Shown: positions 25,169 through 34,284, counted from the first letter of the stretch. The stretch is DNA of 64,000 bases from Termitidicoccus mucosus (GCF_038725785.1 NZ_CP109796.1:4154001-4218000); one strand, 5' to 3'. Program-made: numbers and translations. Notes: generated by a model from the letters alone, not told the origin.

Positions 25169-28100
25169 ATGAAAACCCGTCCCTCTTCCGCCCTGCTTCC
25201 GCGCCGCGTCCCCCTTTCTCTGTTCCTGCTGCTTTCCGTCCTCGGCCTTCAACTCCCCGGGCTTCTCTCCGCCGCGCCGCTCTTCGAGAGCATGCTGCTT
25301 TTTCCCGGCAGCGAAAACGACCGGCCCAACTACCGCATCCCCTCGCTCGCCCGCGCGAAAAACGGCGACCTCCTCGCCATCGTGGAGAAGCGCAACAGCG
25401 GCATCGGCGACGTGGGCGACACCGACATCGTCATGCGCCGCAGCACCGACAACGGCCGGACCTGGGGCGAAATCGAAACCATCTTCGACGACGGCATCAG
25501 CACCTGCACCGACATCACCACCGTCGTCACCGATGCCGGCCCGAGTTCCAGCCGCATTTTTCTCTTCTTCCTCAAAAACAAAAAGAAGTTCGCCTATGTC
25601 TACAGCGACAACCACGGCGCGACGTGGGCGAACGCCGGCGTGAATCCAAATCCTGGATACGAAGGCCTCCCCATGCCCTTCGTCATCCACGACCAGGTCA
25701 CGGTCAACGACCACGGCGCGAAAGCCGGCTGGGATTACCTCGACGGCGCCGCCTCCAACAACGCCGCCGACCAGCCCGCCGCGCCCGGCTCTCAATCCGC
25801 CGAGTGGGAGCGTGACTGGACGCAGCGCTACGGCATCGGCCCGGGCAACGCCGCCATCCAGCTCAGGCACGGCGCGCACGCCGGCCGCATCCTCGTCTCC
25901 GCCCGCCACCGCGAGCGCATCGGCGGCGGCATCCAGACTTGGGCGCACGTCTTCCACAGCGACGACGGCGGCGCCACTTGGCAGCTCGCCCCCGCCGCTA
26001 CCCGCATTCTCCAGAACGGCAGCGAGTCCCAGCTCGTCGAGCTGCCCGACGGCACCGTTTACTTGAATCTCCGCAACGAAACCACCGCCGACCGCGCCGC
26101 CGACGCCTCTTTCCGCTACGTCGCCGTTTCGACCGACGGCGGCTCCACGTGGGGCGCGCCCGCCAACGCGCCCGGCCACAAGGACACCCAGCTCGTCTCC
26201 ACCGTCTGCCACGCCGCCGTCGAACTCTACGAGAATCCCGCCAACGCCTCCGATCCCGACAACGGCACCGTGCTCTTCGCCAATCCGTTCAGCAGCCATC
26301 GCGAGGAGGACCACCCCTACGGACGCTACCGCATGAGCATGCGCCGCAGCACCGCCGTCGCGCCCGGCGGAGCCGTCACTTGGAGCGACCCAAAAGTCAT
26401 CTATCCGCATCCCGCTTCCTACGCCGACATCGCCGTGCTGGCGGACGGCGACATCGGCCTCATCTACGAACGCGGCGACCCCGGCACCAACAGCTATTGG
26501 AGCGAGCTCCACTTCGCCCGCTTCAACCTGGAGTGGCTCAAAACTCCCGCCGCCCGCCCCGCCACTGTGCCCGTGCGGCTCGCAAATCTCTTCTCGGAAG
26601 GCATGGTGCTCCAGCGCGGCAAGGACGTTCCCGTCTGGGGTTACGCCTCCGCCGGCGACACCGTCACCGTCGCCTTCGCCGGGCAGACCCGCACCGCCAC
26701 CGCCGACGCCGACGGGCGCTGGGTGGCCGTGCTCGACCCGATGGACGCCAGCGCCACGCCGCGCGACATGACCGTCACCGGCCCCGGCGCGGACAACGTC
26801 ATCCACATCGGCAACATCCTCCTCGGCGACGTGTGGATCGCCTCCGGCCAGTCCAACATGAATTGGGACTTGAACATGGTCGCCCGCGAATACCCGGACG
26901 GAGCCGCCGCGATCCAGGCCGACATCGCGGCCGCCACCCACCTCGTCCGCCAGTTCGAGGCCGTCGGCACCACCGGCTCCGGCGCGGACACCTTCGGGCG
27001 CAACGAGCCCGACGACAACGTCACCGGCGTCTGGACCTGGAGCAGCCCCAGCACGCTCACCACCGGCAATTTTTCCGCCACGGCCTGGTATTTCGCCCGC
27101 GAAATCTGCGAAAGGACGGGCGTGCCCGTCGGCATCATCAACGCCTCCGTCGGCGGCACCGTGATCGAGGCGTGGGCCGACCCGCAGACCCTGGACGACC
27201 CCGCGCTCGCCTTCGCCCGGGAGCCCTGGCCGGGCAAGGGCAAACGCGACACCGCCTCCAACCTCTACAACGCGCTCGTGGCCCCGCTCACGCCGGTGGC
27301 GCTGAAAGGCTTCATCTGGTATCAAGGCGAGCACAACGCCGCCCGTGCCGGCAGCTACGCCGCCGTCTTCACCCCCTTCATCAACGGCTGGCGCGCCCGC
27401 TTCGACGCGTCCTCCGCGCCTTTTTATTTCGTCCAGCTTCCCAACTTTTCCACCTCTGACGACTGGGTCGGGCTCCGCGCCGCGCAGGCCACCGCGCTCG
27501 CCCTGCCCGCCACCGGCATGGCCGTGGCCATCGACATCGGCAACGACGGCAACATCCATCCGGGCAACAAACGCGATGTCGGCCTGCGCCTCGCCCGCCT
27601 CGCGCGCCATCACGACTACGGAGAGACCGCGCTCGAATACTCCGGCCCGGTGCCCGGCAACGTCGCCGCCGCCGGCAGCCAGCTCGTCATCGCTTTTGAC
27701 CACGCCGACGGCCTGCATCTGGACACCGCGAAAAACCGCCCCGGCCTCCCCGCCTTTGAAATCGCCGCCGCCACCGGCGCTTTTTTCCCCGCCACCCCCG
27801 CGCTCGAAGGCCGGACCCTCCGCCTCTTCGCGCCCGAGGTGCCCGCGCCGCGTCGCGCCCGCTACGCCTGGCACAACACGCCGTCCACGCCACTCTACAA
27901 TGCCGCCGGTCTCCCCGCCGCGCCCTTTTCCGTCGAAGCCGGCCTTTCGCCTTCCGATTTAATGCCGCCCGGCGACCAGACCGCCGCTCCCGGCCAGCAG
28001 ATCACCCTCCGCGCCGACATCGCCGGGGATTCCACCGCGGCCTTCATCCGCTGGCAGGTCTCCGCCGACGGCGTCAACTGGCGCGACATCGGCGCCGACC

Positions 28101-29416
28101 CCGCCGACGCCGGTGTTTATTCCGGAGAAACCACCGCCGCGCTCGTCATCAAGGCCGCGACCGCCGGCATGGACGGGCTCCGCTTCCGTTACCTCGCCGG
28201 CACGACGGCGGACAACGGCGTGCCCAGCCCGGTCTCGACGCTCGCCGTGGCCGGCGCGCCGGCTTGGTCCGCCCCGGTGGCGCTCGCCACCGTTCCTGAC
28301 GGCGGTTACTATGTCGCCACCGGCCCCGGCACCTACATCGCCCAAGGCGACGGCATCTGGCGCGTCCTGCCCGACGGCAAAGCCTGGTTTTTTGCCGGTG
28401 ATAACCAGGGGACCGTTGTCGCCGGTTCCATCGGTTTTAATGGCTGGAATCCGTATTCATCCTTCCACTTCGCCCCGCAGGCTCTCGCCCTCCGTTCGGG
28501 CACGCTCTACGCGGCAGACATCTACAACGATGTTATCAACGCCATTTCCACGTCCGCCACCGCCCCGGGCTCCATCGCCATTTTTGCCGGTAATTCCGGC
28601 ACGGGCGGCTTCGCCGACGGCACCGGCACCGGCGCGTATTTCAAAGACCCCTCCGGCCTCGCCTTCACCCCCGACGGCACGCTTTACGTCGCCGACACCG
28701 CCAACCGCGCCATCCGCAAAATCACCCCCGGCGGCGTTGTAACCACCCTCGTCACCACCGCCAGCCTCGCCGCGCCCGCCGGCCTCGACATCTCGGCCGA
28801 CGGCGGCACCCTCTTCGTGGCCGACGCAGGCGCCCACATCATCCGCGCCATTGCGCTGCCCGGCGGCGCGGCCACCCTCGTCGCCGGTGTGACCGGCTCC
28901 GCCGGTTGCTCCGAGGGCTCCGCCGGGCAAACCCGCCTCGACTCCCCCGCCGATCTGGTCGTGGCCGATTCGGGAAACCTCTACGTGGCCGACACGGGCA
29001 ACTCCCGCATTCTCGAAATCACTCCCGCCGGCGTCACGCGCACCCTCGCCGGCAGCCCTGCCGGCGAACCCGGTTTCATTGATGCCAACGGCACCGCCGC
29101 GCGTTTCGACCGACCCCACGGCCTGATCCTCGACGCTTCCGGCACGCTCCATGTGGCCGACACCGGCAACAGCGTCCTCCGTCGCATTTCACCTGCCGAC
29201 GAAGTCACGACCCTGCTCCTCTCCCAGACCACGCCTCCCGGCGGCGAGAACAACAACGGCGGAAACGACAATGGCGGCGAAACCAATAATGGAGGAAGCG
29301 GCGGCGGTGGCGGCAGTGGTGGCGGCGCGCCCGGCGCATGGTTCTTTTTCGCCTGTGCCGCCATCACGACCGTGCGCCTCTGCAAACAATTCCGCGGCGC
29401 ATCCCACAGCGGATGA
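25169..29416 (+). CDS. Sialidase - sialate O-acetylesterase - NHL-repeat fusion, secreted
   Basis: 1415 residues. Signal peptide 1-36 (SLFLLLSVLGLQLPGLLSAA). About 40-460 is a GH33-type exo-sialidase: the RIP motif YRIPSLA and Asp-boxes STDNGRTWGE, SDNHGATWAN, SDDGGATWQL, STDGGSTWGA. About 465-935 is a sialate O-acetylesterase of the SASA/SGNH type: LFSEGMVLQRGKDVPVWG, the catalytic Ser in IASGQSNMNWD (about 560) and FIWYQGEHNA. About 940-1030 is Ig-like. About 1040-1350 contains NHL beta-propeller repeats (GTLYVADTANRAIRKITPGG, GNLYVADTGNSRILEITPAG). An Asn/Gly-rich linker leads to GGGAPGAWFFF-hydrophobic-basic. De-O-acetylation removes acetyl groups that block sialidases, so the fusion makes biochemical sense. 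Domain calls are solid; the exact substrate is inferred. Confidence 0.9.
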   Translation: MKTRPSSALLPRRVPLSLFLLLSVLGLQLPGLLSAAPLFESMLLFPGSENDRPNYRIPSLARAKNGDLLAIVEKRNSGIGDVGDTDIVMRRSTDNGRTWGEIETIFDDGISTCTDITTVVTDAGPSSSRIFLFFLKNKKKFAYVYSDNHGATWANAGVNPNPGYEGLPMPFVIHDQVTVNDHGAKAGWDYLDGAASNNAADQPAAPGSQSAEWERDWTQRYGIGPGNAAIQLRHGAHAGRILVSARHRERIGGGIQTWAHVFHSDDGGATWQLAPAATRILQNGSESQLVELPDGTVYLNLRNETTADRAADASFRYVAVSTDGGSTWGAPANAPGHKDTQLVSTVCHAAVELYENPANASDPDNGTVLFANPFSSHREEDHPYGRYRMSMRRSTAVAPGGAVTWSDPKVIYPHPASYADIAVLADGDIGLIYERGDPGTNSYWSELHFARFNLEWLKTPAARPATVPVRLANLFSEGMVLQRGKDVPVWGYASAGDTVTVAFAGQTRTATADADGRWVAVLDPMDASATPRDMTVTGPGADNVIHIGNILLGDVWIASGQSNMNWDLNMVAREYPDGAAAIQADIAAATHLVRQFEAVGTTGSGADTFGRNEPDDNVTGVWTWSSPSTLTTGNFSATAWYFAREICERTGVPVGIINASVGGTVIEAWADPQTLDDPALAFAREPWPGKGKRDTASNLYNALVAPLTPVALKGFIWYQGEHNAARAGSYAAVFTPFINGWRARFDASSAPFYFVQLPNFSTSDDWVGLRAAQATALALPATGMAVAIDIGNDGNIHPGNKRDVGLRLARLARHHDYGETALEYSGPVPGNVAAAGSQLVIAFDHADGLHLDTAKNRPGLPAFEIAAATGAFFPATPALEGRTLRLFAPEVPAPRRARYAWHNTPSTPLYNAAGLPAAPFSVEAGLSPSDLMPPGDQTAAPGQQITLRADIAGDSTAAFIRWQVSADGVNWRDIGADPADAGVYSGETTAALVIKAATAGMDGLRFRYLAGTTADNGVPSPVSTLAVAGAPAWSAPVALATVPDGGYYVATGPGTYIAQGDGIWRVLPDGKAWFFAGDNQGTVVAGSIGFNGWNPYSSFHFAPQALALRSGTLYAADIYNDVINAISTSATAPGSIAIFAGNSGTGGFADGTGTGAYFKDPSGLAFTPDGTLYVADTANRAIRKITPGGVVTTLVTTASLAAPAGLDISADGGTLFVADAGAHIIRAIALPGGAATLVAGVTGSAGCSEGSAGQTRLDSPADLVVADSGNLYVADTGNSRILEITPAGVTRTLAGSPAGEPGFIDANGTAARFDRPHGLILDASGTLHVADTGNSVLRRISPADEVTTLLLSQTTPPGGENNNGGNDNGGETNNGGSGGGGGSGGGAPGAWFFFACAAITTVRLCKQFRGASHSG

Positions 29417-29520
29417 TATAGTATGTTCTCTCAACCTTGGCCCAAATGGTAGGGCGAGGCGTCCCCGCCGAGCCTCGGCTCAGCCGGAGGCTTCGCCCTA
29501 CCGGCGCTGCCGCGCCAATA
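29413..29520. repeat. Palindromic element with hybrid B core (copy B4)
   Basis: It starts ATGATATAGTATGTTCTCTC, overlapping the sialidase TGA stop, and ends GGCGCTGCCGCGCCAAT. The core has one normal B arm (GTAGGGCGAGGCGTCCCCGC) and one altered arm (CAGCCGGAGGCTTCGCCCTA). The whole unit recurs inverted at 62086-62194. Confidence 0.75.
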
Positions 29521-29542
29521 TTAAATGAAAAACATTATAAAT

Positions 29543-29622
29543 GGAGGGACGGCCTCCATGCCGTCCTTATATAATATAATCACAAGCATCGCGGCGACGG
29601 ACGGCACGAAGGCCGTCCCTCC
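29543..29622. repeat. Palindromic repeat family D
   Basis: The arms GGAGGGACGGCCTCCATGCC and, inverted, GGAGGGACGGCCTTCGTGCC enclose an AT-rich centre. A decayed relative may lie at 47356-47396. It sits between the convergent sialidase and oxidoreductase genes. Confidence 0.65.
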
Positions 29623-29669
29623 AAAAATCAATCAGCCCGACTCAACCGCGCCGGTCACACCAACGCCCA

Positions 29670-30989
29670 TCACACCAGCGGCGTTTCACCGGGGACGGGG
29701 ATTTTCACGGGCGGGGCGTCGCCGAAGGCGTAGGCGGGCGGCGTGAGGTCGAGCTTGGAGGCCTTGAGCATCCATTCGTAGTTGATCTCGCGTCCGGTGT
29801 AGGCCGACTCGCGTCCGAGGATGGCGGTGAGCGTGCTCTCGGCGATGCGCCTGGCGTCGTTGATCGGCTTGCCGGCGCGGACGCTGGCGATGAGGTCAAC
29901 GTGCTCCTGCACCATGCCCTGGTTGCGCTCGCCCTCGAAGGTCCAGGCGTTTTTGCCGGTGATGCTGCCGCGTTTTGGCTCGGCGTTGCCGAGCGTGCCG
30001 GTGAGGCGCTCGCCCTCGCGGCTGGCGGCGCCCTTGGTGTGGCGGCAGTAACTGGCCACGCGCGCGCCGTTGGCGTATTCAAACTCGACGGAGAAATGGT
30101 CCCAGATTTCGCCGTATTTCGGGTCGGTGCGCCACTGGCGCCCGCCCATGCCGAGCGCCTTCACCGGCGGGCCGCCGAAGGCCCAGTTGATGACGTCGAT
30201 GTTGTGAATGTGCTGCTCGACGATGTGGTCGCCGCACAGCCAGTTGAAGTAATACCAGTTGCGAATTTGGTATTCCATCTCGGTCCATTCGGGCTGGCGT
30301 CCGCGGTGCCAGAGGCCGCCGCCGAGCCAGTAGCACTGGCCGCCGGTGATCTCGCCGATGGCGCCGTCCTGCACGCGTTGCATGATGGCCTGGAAGCTGT
30401 TCGTGTGGCGGCGCTGGGTGCCGGTGCCGATGGCGAGTTTCTTCTGTTTGGCGAGTTCGCCGACGGCGATGACGCGGCGGACGCCGGCGGGATCAACGGC
30501 GACGGGCTTCTCGGCGAAGACGTGGATGCCGGCGTTGATGGCGGCCTCCATGTGCGGCGGGCGGAAGCCGGGCGGCGTGGCGAGGATGACGAGGTCGATG
30601 CCGGAATTGATCACGCCCTTGTAGGCGTCGAAGCCGGAGAAGCAGCGTTCGTCGGTGACGGCGTTGCGGTCCGCGTCGAGCGGCGGGCGCGGGCGGTTGC
30701 CGGGCTGGCCCTTGGTGAAGAGGTCGCGCGCGGCCTCGACGCGGTCGGCAAAGATGTCGCCGAGCGCCCAGAGTTGCACGGCGGGGTCGGCGGCGATGCA
30801 GTCGCGGACCGCGCCGATGCCGCGTCCGCCGCAGCCGACGAGGCCGATTTTCAGGCGGTCGGAGCCGGCGGCAAAGACGCTCGCGGGCAGGCCGGCGAGC
30901 AGCGGGATGGCGGAGAGCGCGGCGCAGTCGCCCAAAAAGGCGCGGCGGGAAAGCGGACGGGGGGCGGAGGGGATGGCGGGTTTGATCAT
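29670..30989 (-). CDS. Gfo/Idh/MocA-family oxidoreductase with Tat signal
   Basis: 439 residues. The N-terminus has a twin-arginine signal (PLSRRAFLGDCAAL, then hydrophobic), so the folded enzyme is exported with its cofactor. Residues about 45-170 are the NAD(P)-binding Rossmann fold (IGLVGCGGRGIGAVRD, LVILATPPGFRPPHMEAAI, HVFAEKPVAVDPAG, including the EKP motif). The remainder is the typical C-terminal substrate domain with WLCGDHIVEQHIHNIDVINW and HVDLIASVRAGKPIND. Such proteins oxidise sugar hydroxyls. In PVC bacteria they often accompany DUF1080 proteins, as here at 31292-32047, which fits a 3-keto-glycoside pathway. Substrate is unknown. Confidence 0.9.
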   Translation of the reverse strand: MIKPAIPSAPRPLSRRAFLGDCAALSAIPLLAGLPASVFAAGSDRLKIGLVGCGGRGIGAVRDCIAADPAVQLWALGDIFADRVEAARDLFTKGQPGNRPRPPLDADRNAVTDERCFSGFDAYKGVINSGIDLVILATPPGFRPPHMEAAINAGIHVFAEKPVAVDPAGVRRVIAVGELAKQKKLAIGTGTQRRHTNSFQAIMQRVQDGAIGEITGGQCYWLGGGLWHRGRQPEWTEMEYQIRNWYYFNWLCGDHIVEQHIHNIDVINWAFGGPPVKALGMGGRQWRTDPKYGEIWDHFSVEFEYANGARVASYCRHTKGAASREGERLTGTLGNAEPKRGSITGKNAWTFEGERNQGMVQEHVDLIASVRAGKPINDARRIAESTLTAILGRESAYTGREINYEWMLKASKLDLTPPAYAFGDAPPVKIPVPGETPLV

Positions 30990-31013
30990 GGCGGGTATTT
31001 ATTGTCCACGGAT

Positions 31014-31082
31014 TACACAGATTCACACGGATTTTTTGGCGGGATTGTTTTTAATCCGTGATAACCTGTGCAAGCTGTGGAC
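31014..31082. repeat. Inverted word-repeat (GTCCACGGATTACACAG type)
   Basis: The left arm GTCCACGGATTACACAGATT is inverted imperfectly as AATCCGTGATAACCTGTGCA and GTGGAC. It is one of three consecutive inverted word-repeats between the oxidoreductase start and the DUF1080 stop codon. Confidence 0.6.
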
Positions 31083-31103
31083 TATATTATTGGTTCGGTT
31101 TTT

Positions 31104-31196
31104 TAATCTCACACAAAGGCACGAAGGCACAAAGGAATGAATCATAACGGCACACTTGCCGGCACTTTGTGCCTTCGTGCCTTTGTGTGAGATTAA
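31104..31196. repeat. Inverted word-repeat (CACAAAGGCACGAAGGCAC type)
   Basis: The arm TAATCTCACACAAAGGCACG is matched by an inverted copy ending GTGCCTTTGTGTGAGATTAA. A single arm of the same type appears at the window end (63935-63960). Confidence 0.7.
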
Positions 31197-31207
31197 TGGT
31201 TCTTTAT

Positions 31208-31272
31208 TTTTAGACAGAATGAACGGAATTTATTCATTCTGTTAGTTTTTATTTAGTCCATTCTGTCTAAAT
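31208..31272. repeat. Inverted word-repeat (TTAGACAGAATGAAC type), copy 1
   Basis: The left arm TTTTTAGACAGAATGAACGG and the right arm TCCATTCTGTCTAAATAAA are inverted. Two further copies lie at 49645-49742 and 51665-51833, each immediately after or at the end of a gene. Confidence 0.7.
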
Positions 31273-31291
31273 AAAAGATTTGTTTCCGGGG

Positions 31292-32047
31292 TTACAACGG
31301 CTCCAGGCGCACGTTGCGGAACTCGATGGCGGCGCCTTCGGTTTGCAGGCAGATGCGGCCCTCGGTCACGTTCAGGCCGGTGGCGCGGTTTTGTTCGACG
31401 CCGTTGACCTTGAGCACGACGGTGTCGGCGCGGCAGGTGATTTCGTAGCGGTTCCACTCGCCGACGGGTTTTTCGGAGGAGTCGCGGGCTTTCTGGATGC
31501 GGCGGTTGCTGAGCGCGCTTTTGCGGGCTTTTTCGTCGTTGCCGGCGGCGGCGAGGGCTTTGTCGCGCAGGGCGCGGAGTTCGGCGGTCTCGACACCGGC
31601 GATGACGAAGAAGTCGCCGGCGTTGTTTTCCTGGAGCTGCGCCTCGAGGCTCCTCGGCCAGACGCCGAGGCGCGTGTCGTCGTCGTTCTGCATGTGGAGG
31701 AGCACGCCGTTGTTGCGCAGGCCGGGCTTGCCGTCCCGGCCGGCGGGCGCGGGGCCGCTCCAGCGCCACTCGACGATGAGCTTGTAGTCGCGGTAGCTTT
31801 TCGCGGTGTAAAGGTAGCCGTTGGGCCGGCCGGTGACGCTGATGACGCCGTCGGCGACGCTCCAGGTGGCGGCGGTTTCACTGCCCTTGGGCGCGATGAC
31901 GGCGAGCCAGCCGTCGAGGTTTTTGCCGTTGAAGAGCTCGATGGGGGTGTCGGGTTTGATGGCGGTGCCACCGGCGGCGTTTGCGCTGGCGGCGGCGAGG
32001 GCCGCGAGAAATGCGGCGGCAACGAGGGCAATGATGCGGGAGTGCAT
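31292..32047 (-). CDS. DUF1080 (3-keto-disaccharide hydrolase-type) secreted protein
   Basis: 251 residues from the Met of MHSRIIALVAAAFLAAL; the frame is open to 32164, but only this start gives a signal peptide (ending about ASANAA). The body is a DUF1080 concanavalin-like fold: IELFNGKNLDGWLAV at the start, ATWSVADGVISVTGRPNGYL, YRDYKLIVEWRW, NNGVLLHMQ, EWNRYEITCRADTVVLKVNG, GRICLQTEGAAIEFRNVRLEPL at the end. Members act on 3-keto glycosides made by Gfo/Idh/MocA-type or GMC oxidoreductases. The neighbouring Tat-exported oxidoreductase on the same strand supports that pairing. About 300 bases of repeats separate the two, so they may be transcribed separately. Confidence 0.88.
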   Translation of the reverse strand: MHSRIIALVAAAFLAALAAASANAAGGTAIKPDTPIELFNGKNLDGWLAVIAPKGSETAATWSVADGVISVTGRPNGYLYTAKSYRDYKLIVEWRWSGPAPAGRDGKPGLRNNGVLLHMQNDDDTRLGVWPRSLEAQLQENNAGDFFVIAGVETAELRALRDKALAAAGNDEKARKSALSNRRIQKARDSSEKPVGEWNRYEITCRADTVVLKVNGVEQNRATGLNVTEGRICLQTEGAAIEFRNVRLEPL

Positions 32048-32192
32048 GAGGGTGTGTGGGTTGTTTTTGGGAATGAGGGGAGAGCGAGGCCTAAAAGAAC
32101 AGTCTCGACGGCTGATGCTGGCAACCAGCGATGGAATCAAACAGTCAAGTCGCGTCATGTCCATGCCGCGAATGAGATTTGTCGATTAATAT

Positions 32193-32918
32193 TTATGCTC
32201 CGGACCTCTCTTCAGGCGGGAGATGGTTTTGCGCGAGGCGGAGGGCGGCGAGCGCGAGAAGCCAGGAAATGACCGTGCCGGTGGCGAGGTCCCACGGCCA
32301 GTGCATGCCGAGCGTCATGCGGGAGCAGGCGGTCAGCGCGCCCCAGAGCACGACGGCGGCGCAGGCCGCGCGGTGGCGGCGCGTCCGGAAGAGGCCGACG
32401 CACAGGAGCGTCCACGTGGCGGAGAAAAGCGTGTGGCCGGAGGGAAAGGAGTAGCCGGTTTCGCGCTGCCAGTGCTCGCGGAGCGGCGCGGGCACGGCGG
32501 GATCGGCGGCGGTTTGTCGTATCCAGGCGGCGCGCTCGCCGCGGGTCATCTCGTAAAACGCGTCGGATGACGTGCCTTGCCGCGCGGCGAGCCAGTCCAC
32601 GTAGGGGCGCGAGTCGCGGACGGTGTTTTTTATCGCGGCCTTGGCGCCTTGTCCGGCCAGCACGGCGGCGAGGCAGAGCGCGGCAAGGGCGCAGGCCTGC
32701 CGCGGGCGGGCGCGGTGCATCCACCAGATGGCGGCGGAAAACACGGCGCAGGTCGCGAGCGCCCAGGGGAAGCCCGCCGTGTCGGTGAGCGCGATTTGCG
32801 CGCGCAGCCACGCGCTGTCCGCCGGGGGCCGCCAGGCCCAGCCGGAGAACCAGACGGCAAGCGAGGGGAGCAGGAGGAGCACGGCGGCGGCGGTGACGGG
32901 TCTGGGGAACGGGCGCAT
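32193..32918 (-). CDS. PAP2-family membrane phosphatase
   Basis: 241 residues from the Met of MRPFPRPVTAAAVLLLLPSL; the longer frame to 33071 runs back through a repeat. Several hydrophobic helices are visible. The PAP2 phosphatase signature is complete: motif 1 KNTVRDSRP (about 113-121), motif 2 SFPSGHT, motif 3 SRMTLGMHWPWD, with the usual His and Arg residues. Relatives dephosphorylate phosphatidylglycerophosphate, undecaprenyl pyrophosphate or lipid A on the outer face of the inner membrane. The KTV/long-spacer arrangement is PgpB-like, but the specific substrate cannot be told. It is divergent from the regulator at 33083, with a repeat between. Confidence 0.87.
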   Translation of the reverse strand: MRPFPRPVTAAAVLLLLPSLAVWFSGWAWRPPADSAWLRAQIALTDTAGFPWALATCAVFSAAIWWMHRARPRQACALAALCLAAVLAGQGAKAAIKNTVRDSRPYVDWLAARQGTSSDAFYEMTRGERAAWIRQTAADPAVPAPLREHWQRETGYSFPSGHTLFSATWTLLCVGLFRTRRHRAACAAVVLWGALTACSRMTLGMHWPWDLATGTVISWLLALAALRLAQNHLPPEERSGA

Positions 32919-32930
32919 GGCGGGAGAGGG

Positions 32931-33041
32931 AAGTAACAAGTGACAAGCATCAAGTGACAAGAAAACAGATTTTGGGAACAGGCGGACTTCGGGAGCCGTC
33001 CCGCGGCTTCCGTTTCCTGCCACTTGATACTTGTTACTTGA
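32931..33041. repeat. Inverted word-repeat (AAGTAACAAGTGACAAG type)
   Basis: The left arm AAGTAACAAGTGACAAGCAT-CAAGTGACAAG and the right arm CACTTGATACTTGTTACTTG lie between two divergent start codons. A related single arm ends the lptA-like gene (191-210). Confidence 0.6.
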
Positions 33042-33082
33042 TTCCTCCTTGGTTTCCATGGGCGGCATCATTCCCCGCCGCG

Positions 33083-34189
33083 ATGGAACAGATTCCCCAA
33101 AGACATTTTTTGATCACGCAGGTCGTCGGCATTCTGCAGGATGGCATCGCGGGCGGAAAATGGCAGGACTGGCTGCCGAGCGAGCGGGCGCTCGCGGAGC
33201 AGTTGCACGTGAGCCGCAACACCTTGCGCGCCGCCATCGCGCAGCTTTGCGAGCAGGGCGTGCTGGAGGCGCGCCGGCCCATCGGCACGCGCATCATGCG
33301 GGGAGGCAAACCGCAGGAACCGCGCGCCCGGACGCACACCATCGGGCTGCTTTCGCCGGAGCCGATCGACCTCTTCCGGCCCAACGTGGCGCTCATCATC
33401 GACGAGCTGCGCGCCCAGCTCGCGGAGATCGGCTACCGGCTGCGCGTGCACCACGGCGACAAATACTACGCGCCGCAGGGCCTGCCGCGGGCGCTGTCGG
33501 GACTCGTGGAGGGTAACCCGCACGATTGCTGGGTGCTCGTGATGGCGACGGAGGAGGTGAAGCGCTGGTTTTATGAAACGGGCGTGAAGTGCGTCGTGTC
33601 CGGTTCGTGCGGACCGGAGGCCGATCTGCCTTTTGTGGATCTGGATTATCGCGCGCTTTGCCGCCACGCCGCCGGGCAGATGATTGCGAAAGGCCACAAG
33701 CGACTCGCTTATCTGGCGGAAAAAACCAACCGCACCGGCGTCGTGGACGGGTTGCGCGGCTTCCTGGAGGGCGTCGAGCCCGCCGCCGCGCGCGGCGTGA
33801 CGGGCGAGGCGGTCTGGCACCAGGCCACCGCGGCGAGCATCACGCGCGCGCTGGAGCGTTTGCTCGCCCGCAAGGAGTGGCCGACGGCCCTGCTCGTGGT
33901 GAACCCGAACCACTACCTGCTCGCGCTCACCTGGCTGCAGCGCCGGGGGCTGCGCGTGCCGGAGGACATCTCGCTGGTGAGCCCGGACCACGATCCGTTC
34001 CTGTCGTTCACGCATCCGCCGCCGACGCACTACGCGTTCAACGCGCACGCGTTTGCCAAGCGGCTTTTCAAGCTGATCATGCTCGTGGTCGCCGACGAGG
34101 TGATCACGAAGAAGGACATCCGCATCATGCCGGATTACGTGAAGGGCGCGACCCTCGGCGAGGCGGCGGAGGGGCCGCCGCCGGTTTAA
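33083..34189 (+). CDS. GntR-headed, LacI-type substrate-binding transcriptional regulator
   Basis: 368 residues from the ATG at 33083, directly before the DNA-binding domain; the open frame to 32954 is repeat-derived. Residues about 5-75 are a GntR-type winged helix-turn-helix (WLPSERALAEQLHVSRNTLRAAIAQLCEQGVLEARRPIGTRI). About 85-350 is a periplasmic-binding-protein-like effector domain of LacI/GalR type (HTIGLLSPEPIDLF, VDLDYRALCRHAAGQMIAKGHKRLAYL, ISLVSPDHDPFLSF). It is likely a sugar-responsive repressor. It is divergent from the PAP2 gene, but its regulon could include the sugar genes nearby. It is a paralogue in layout of the protein at 48549-49634. Confidence 0.87.
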   Translation: MEQIPQRHFLITQVVGILQDGIAGGKWQDWLPSERALAEQLHVSRNTLRAAIAQLCEQGVLEARRPIGTRIMRGGKPQEPRARTHTIGLLSPEPIDLFRPNVALIIDELRAQLAEIGYRLRVHHGDKYYAPQGLPRALSGLVEGNPHDCWVLVMATEEVKRWFYETGVKCVVSGSCGPEADLPFVDLDYRALCRHAAGQMIAKGHKRLAYLAEKTNRTGVVDGLRGFLEGVEPAAARGVTGEAVWHQATAASITRALERLLARKEWPTALLVVNPNHYLLALTWLQRRGLRVPEDISLVSPDHDPFLSFTHPPPTHYAFNAHAFAKRLFKLIMLVVADEVITKKDIRIMPDYVKGATLGEAAEGPPPV

Positions 34190-34284
34190 GCGGGAAGTTG
34201 GAGTTTAAGTCGAGGTTGAGATTGAAAAAGCGCGGGCGCCTCGCACCGCCGGCCGAGCTTCAGCTTTCAACTCTCAACTTTGTA

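Noticed and set aside
24584-27874. Minus-strand frame of about 1100 codons over the sialidase region
   Set aside because: Shadow of two supported plus-strand genes.
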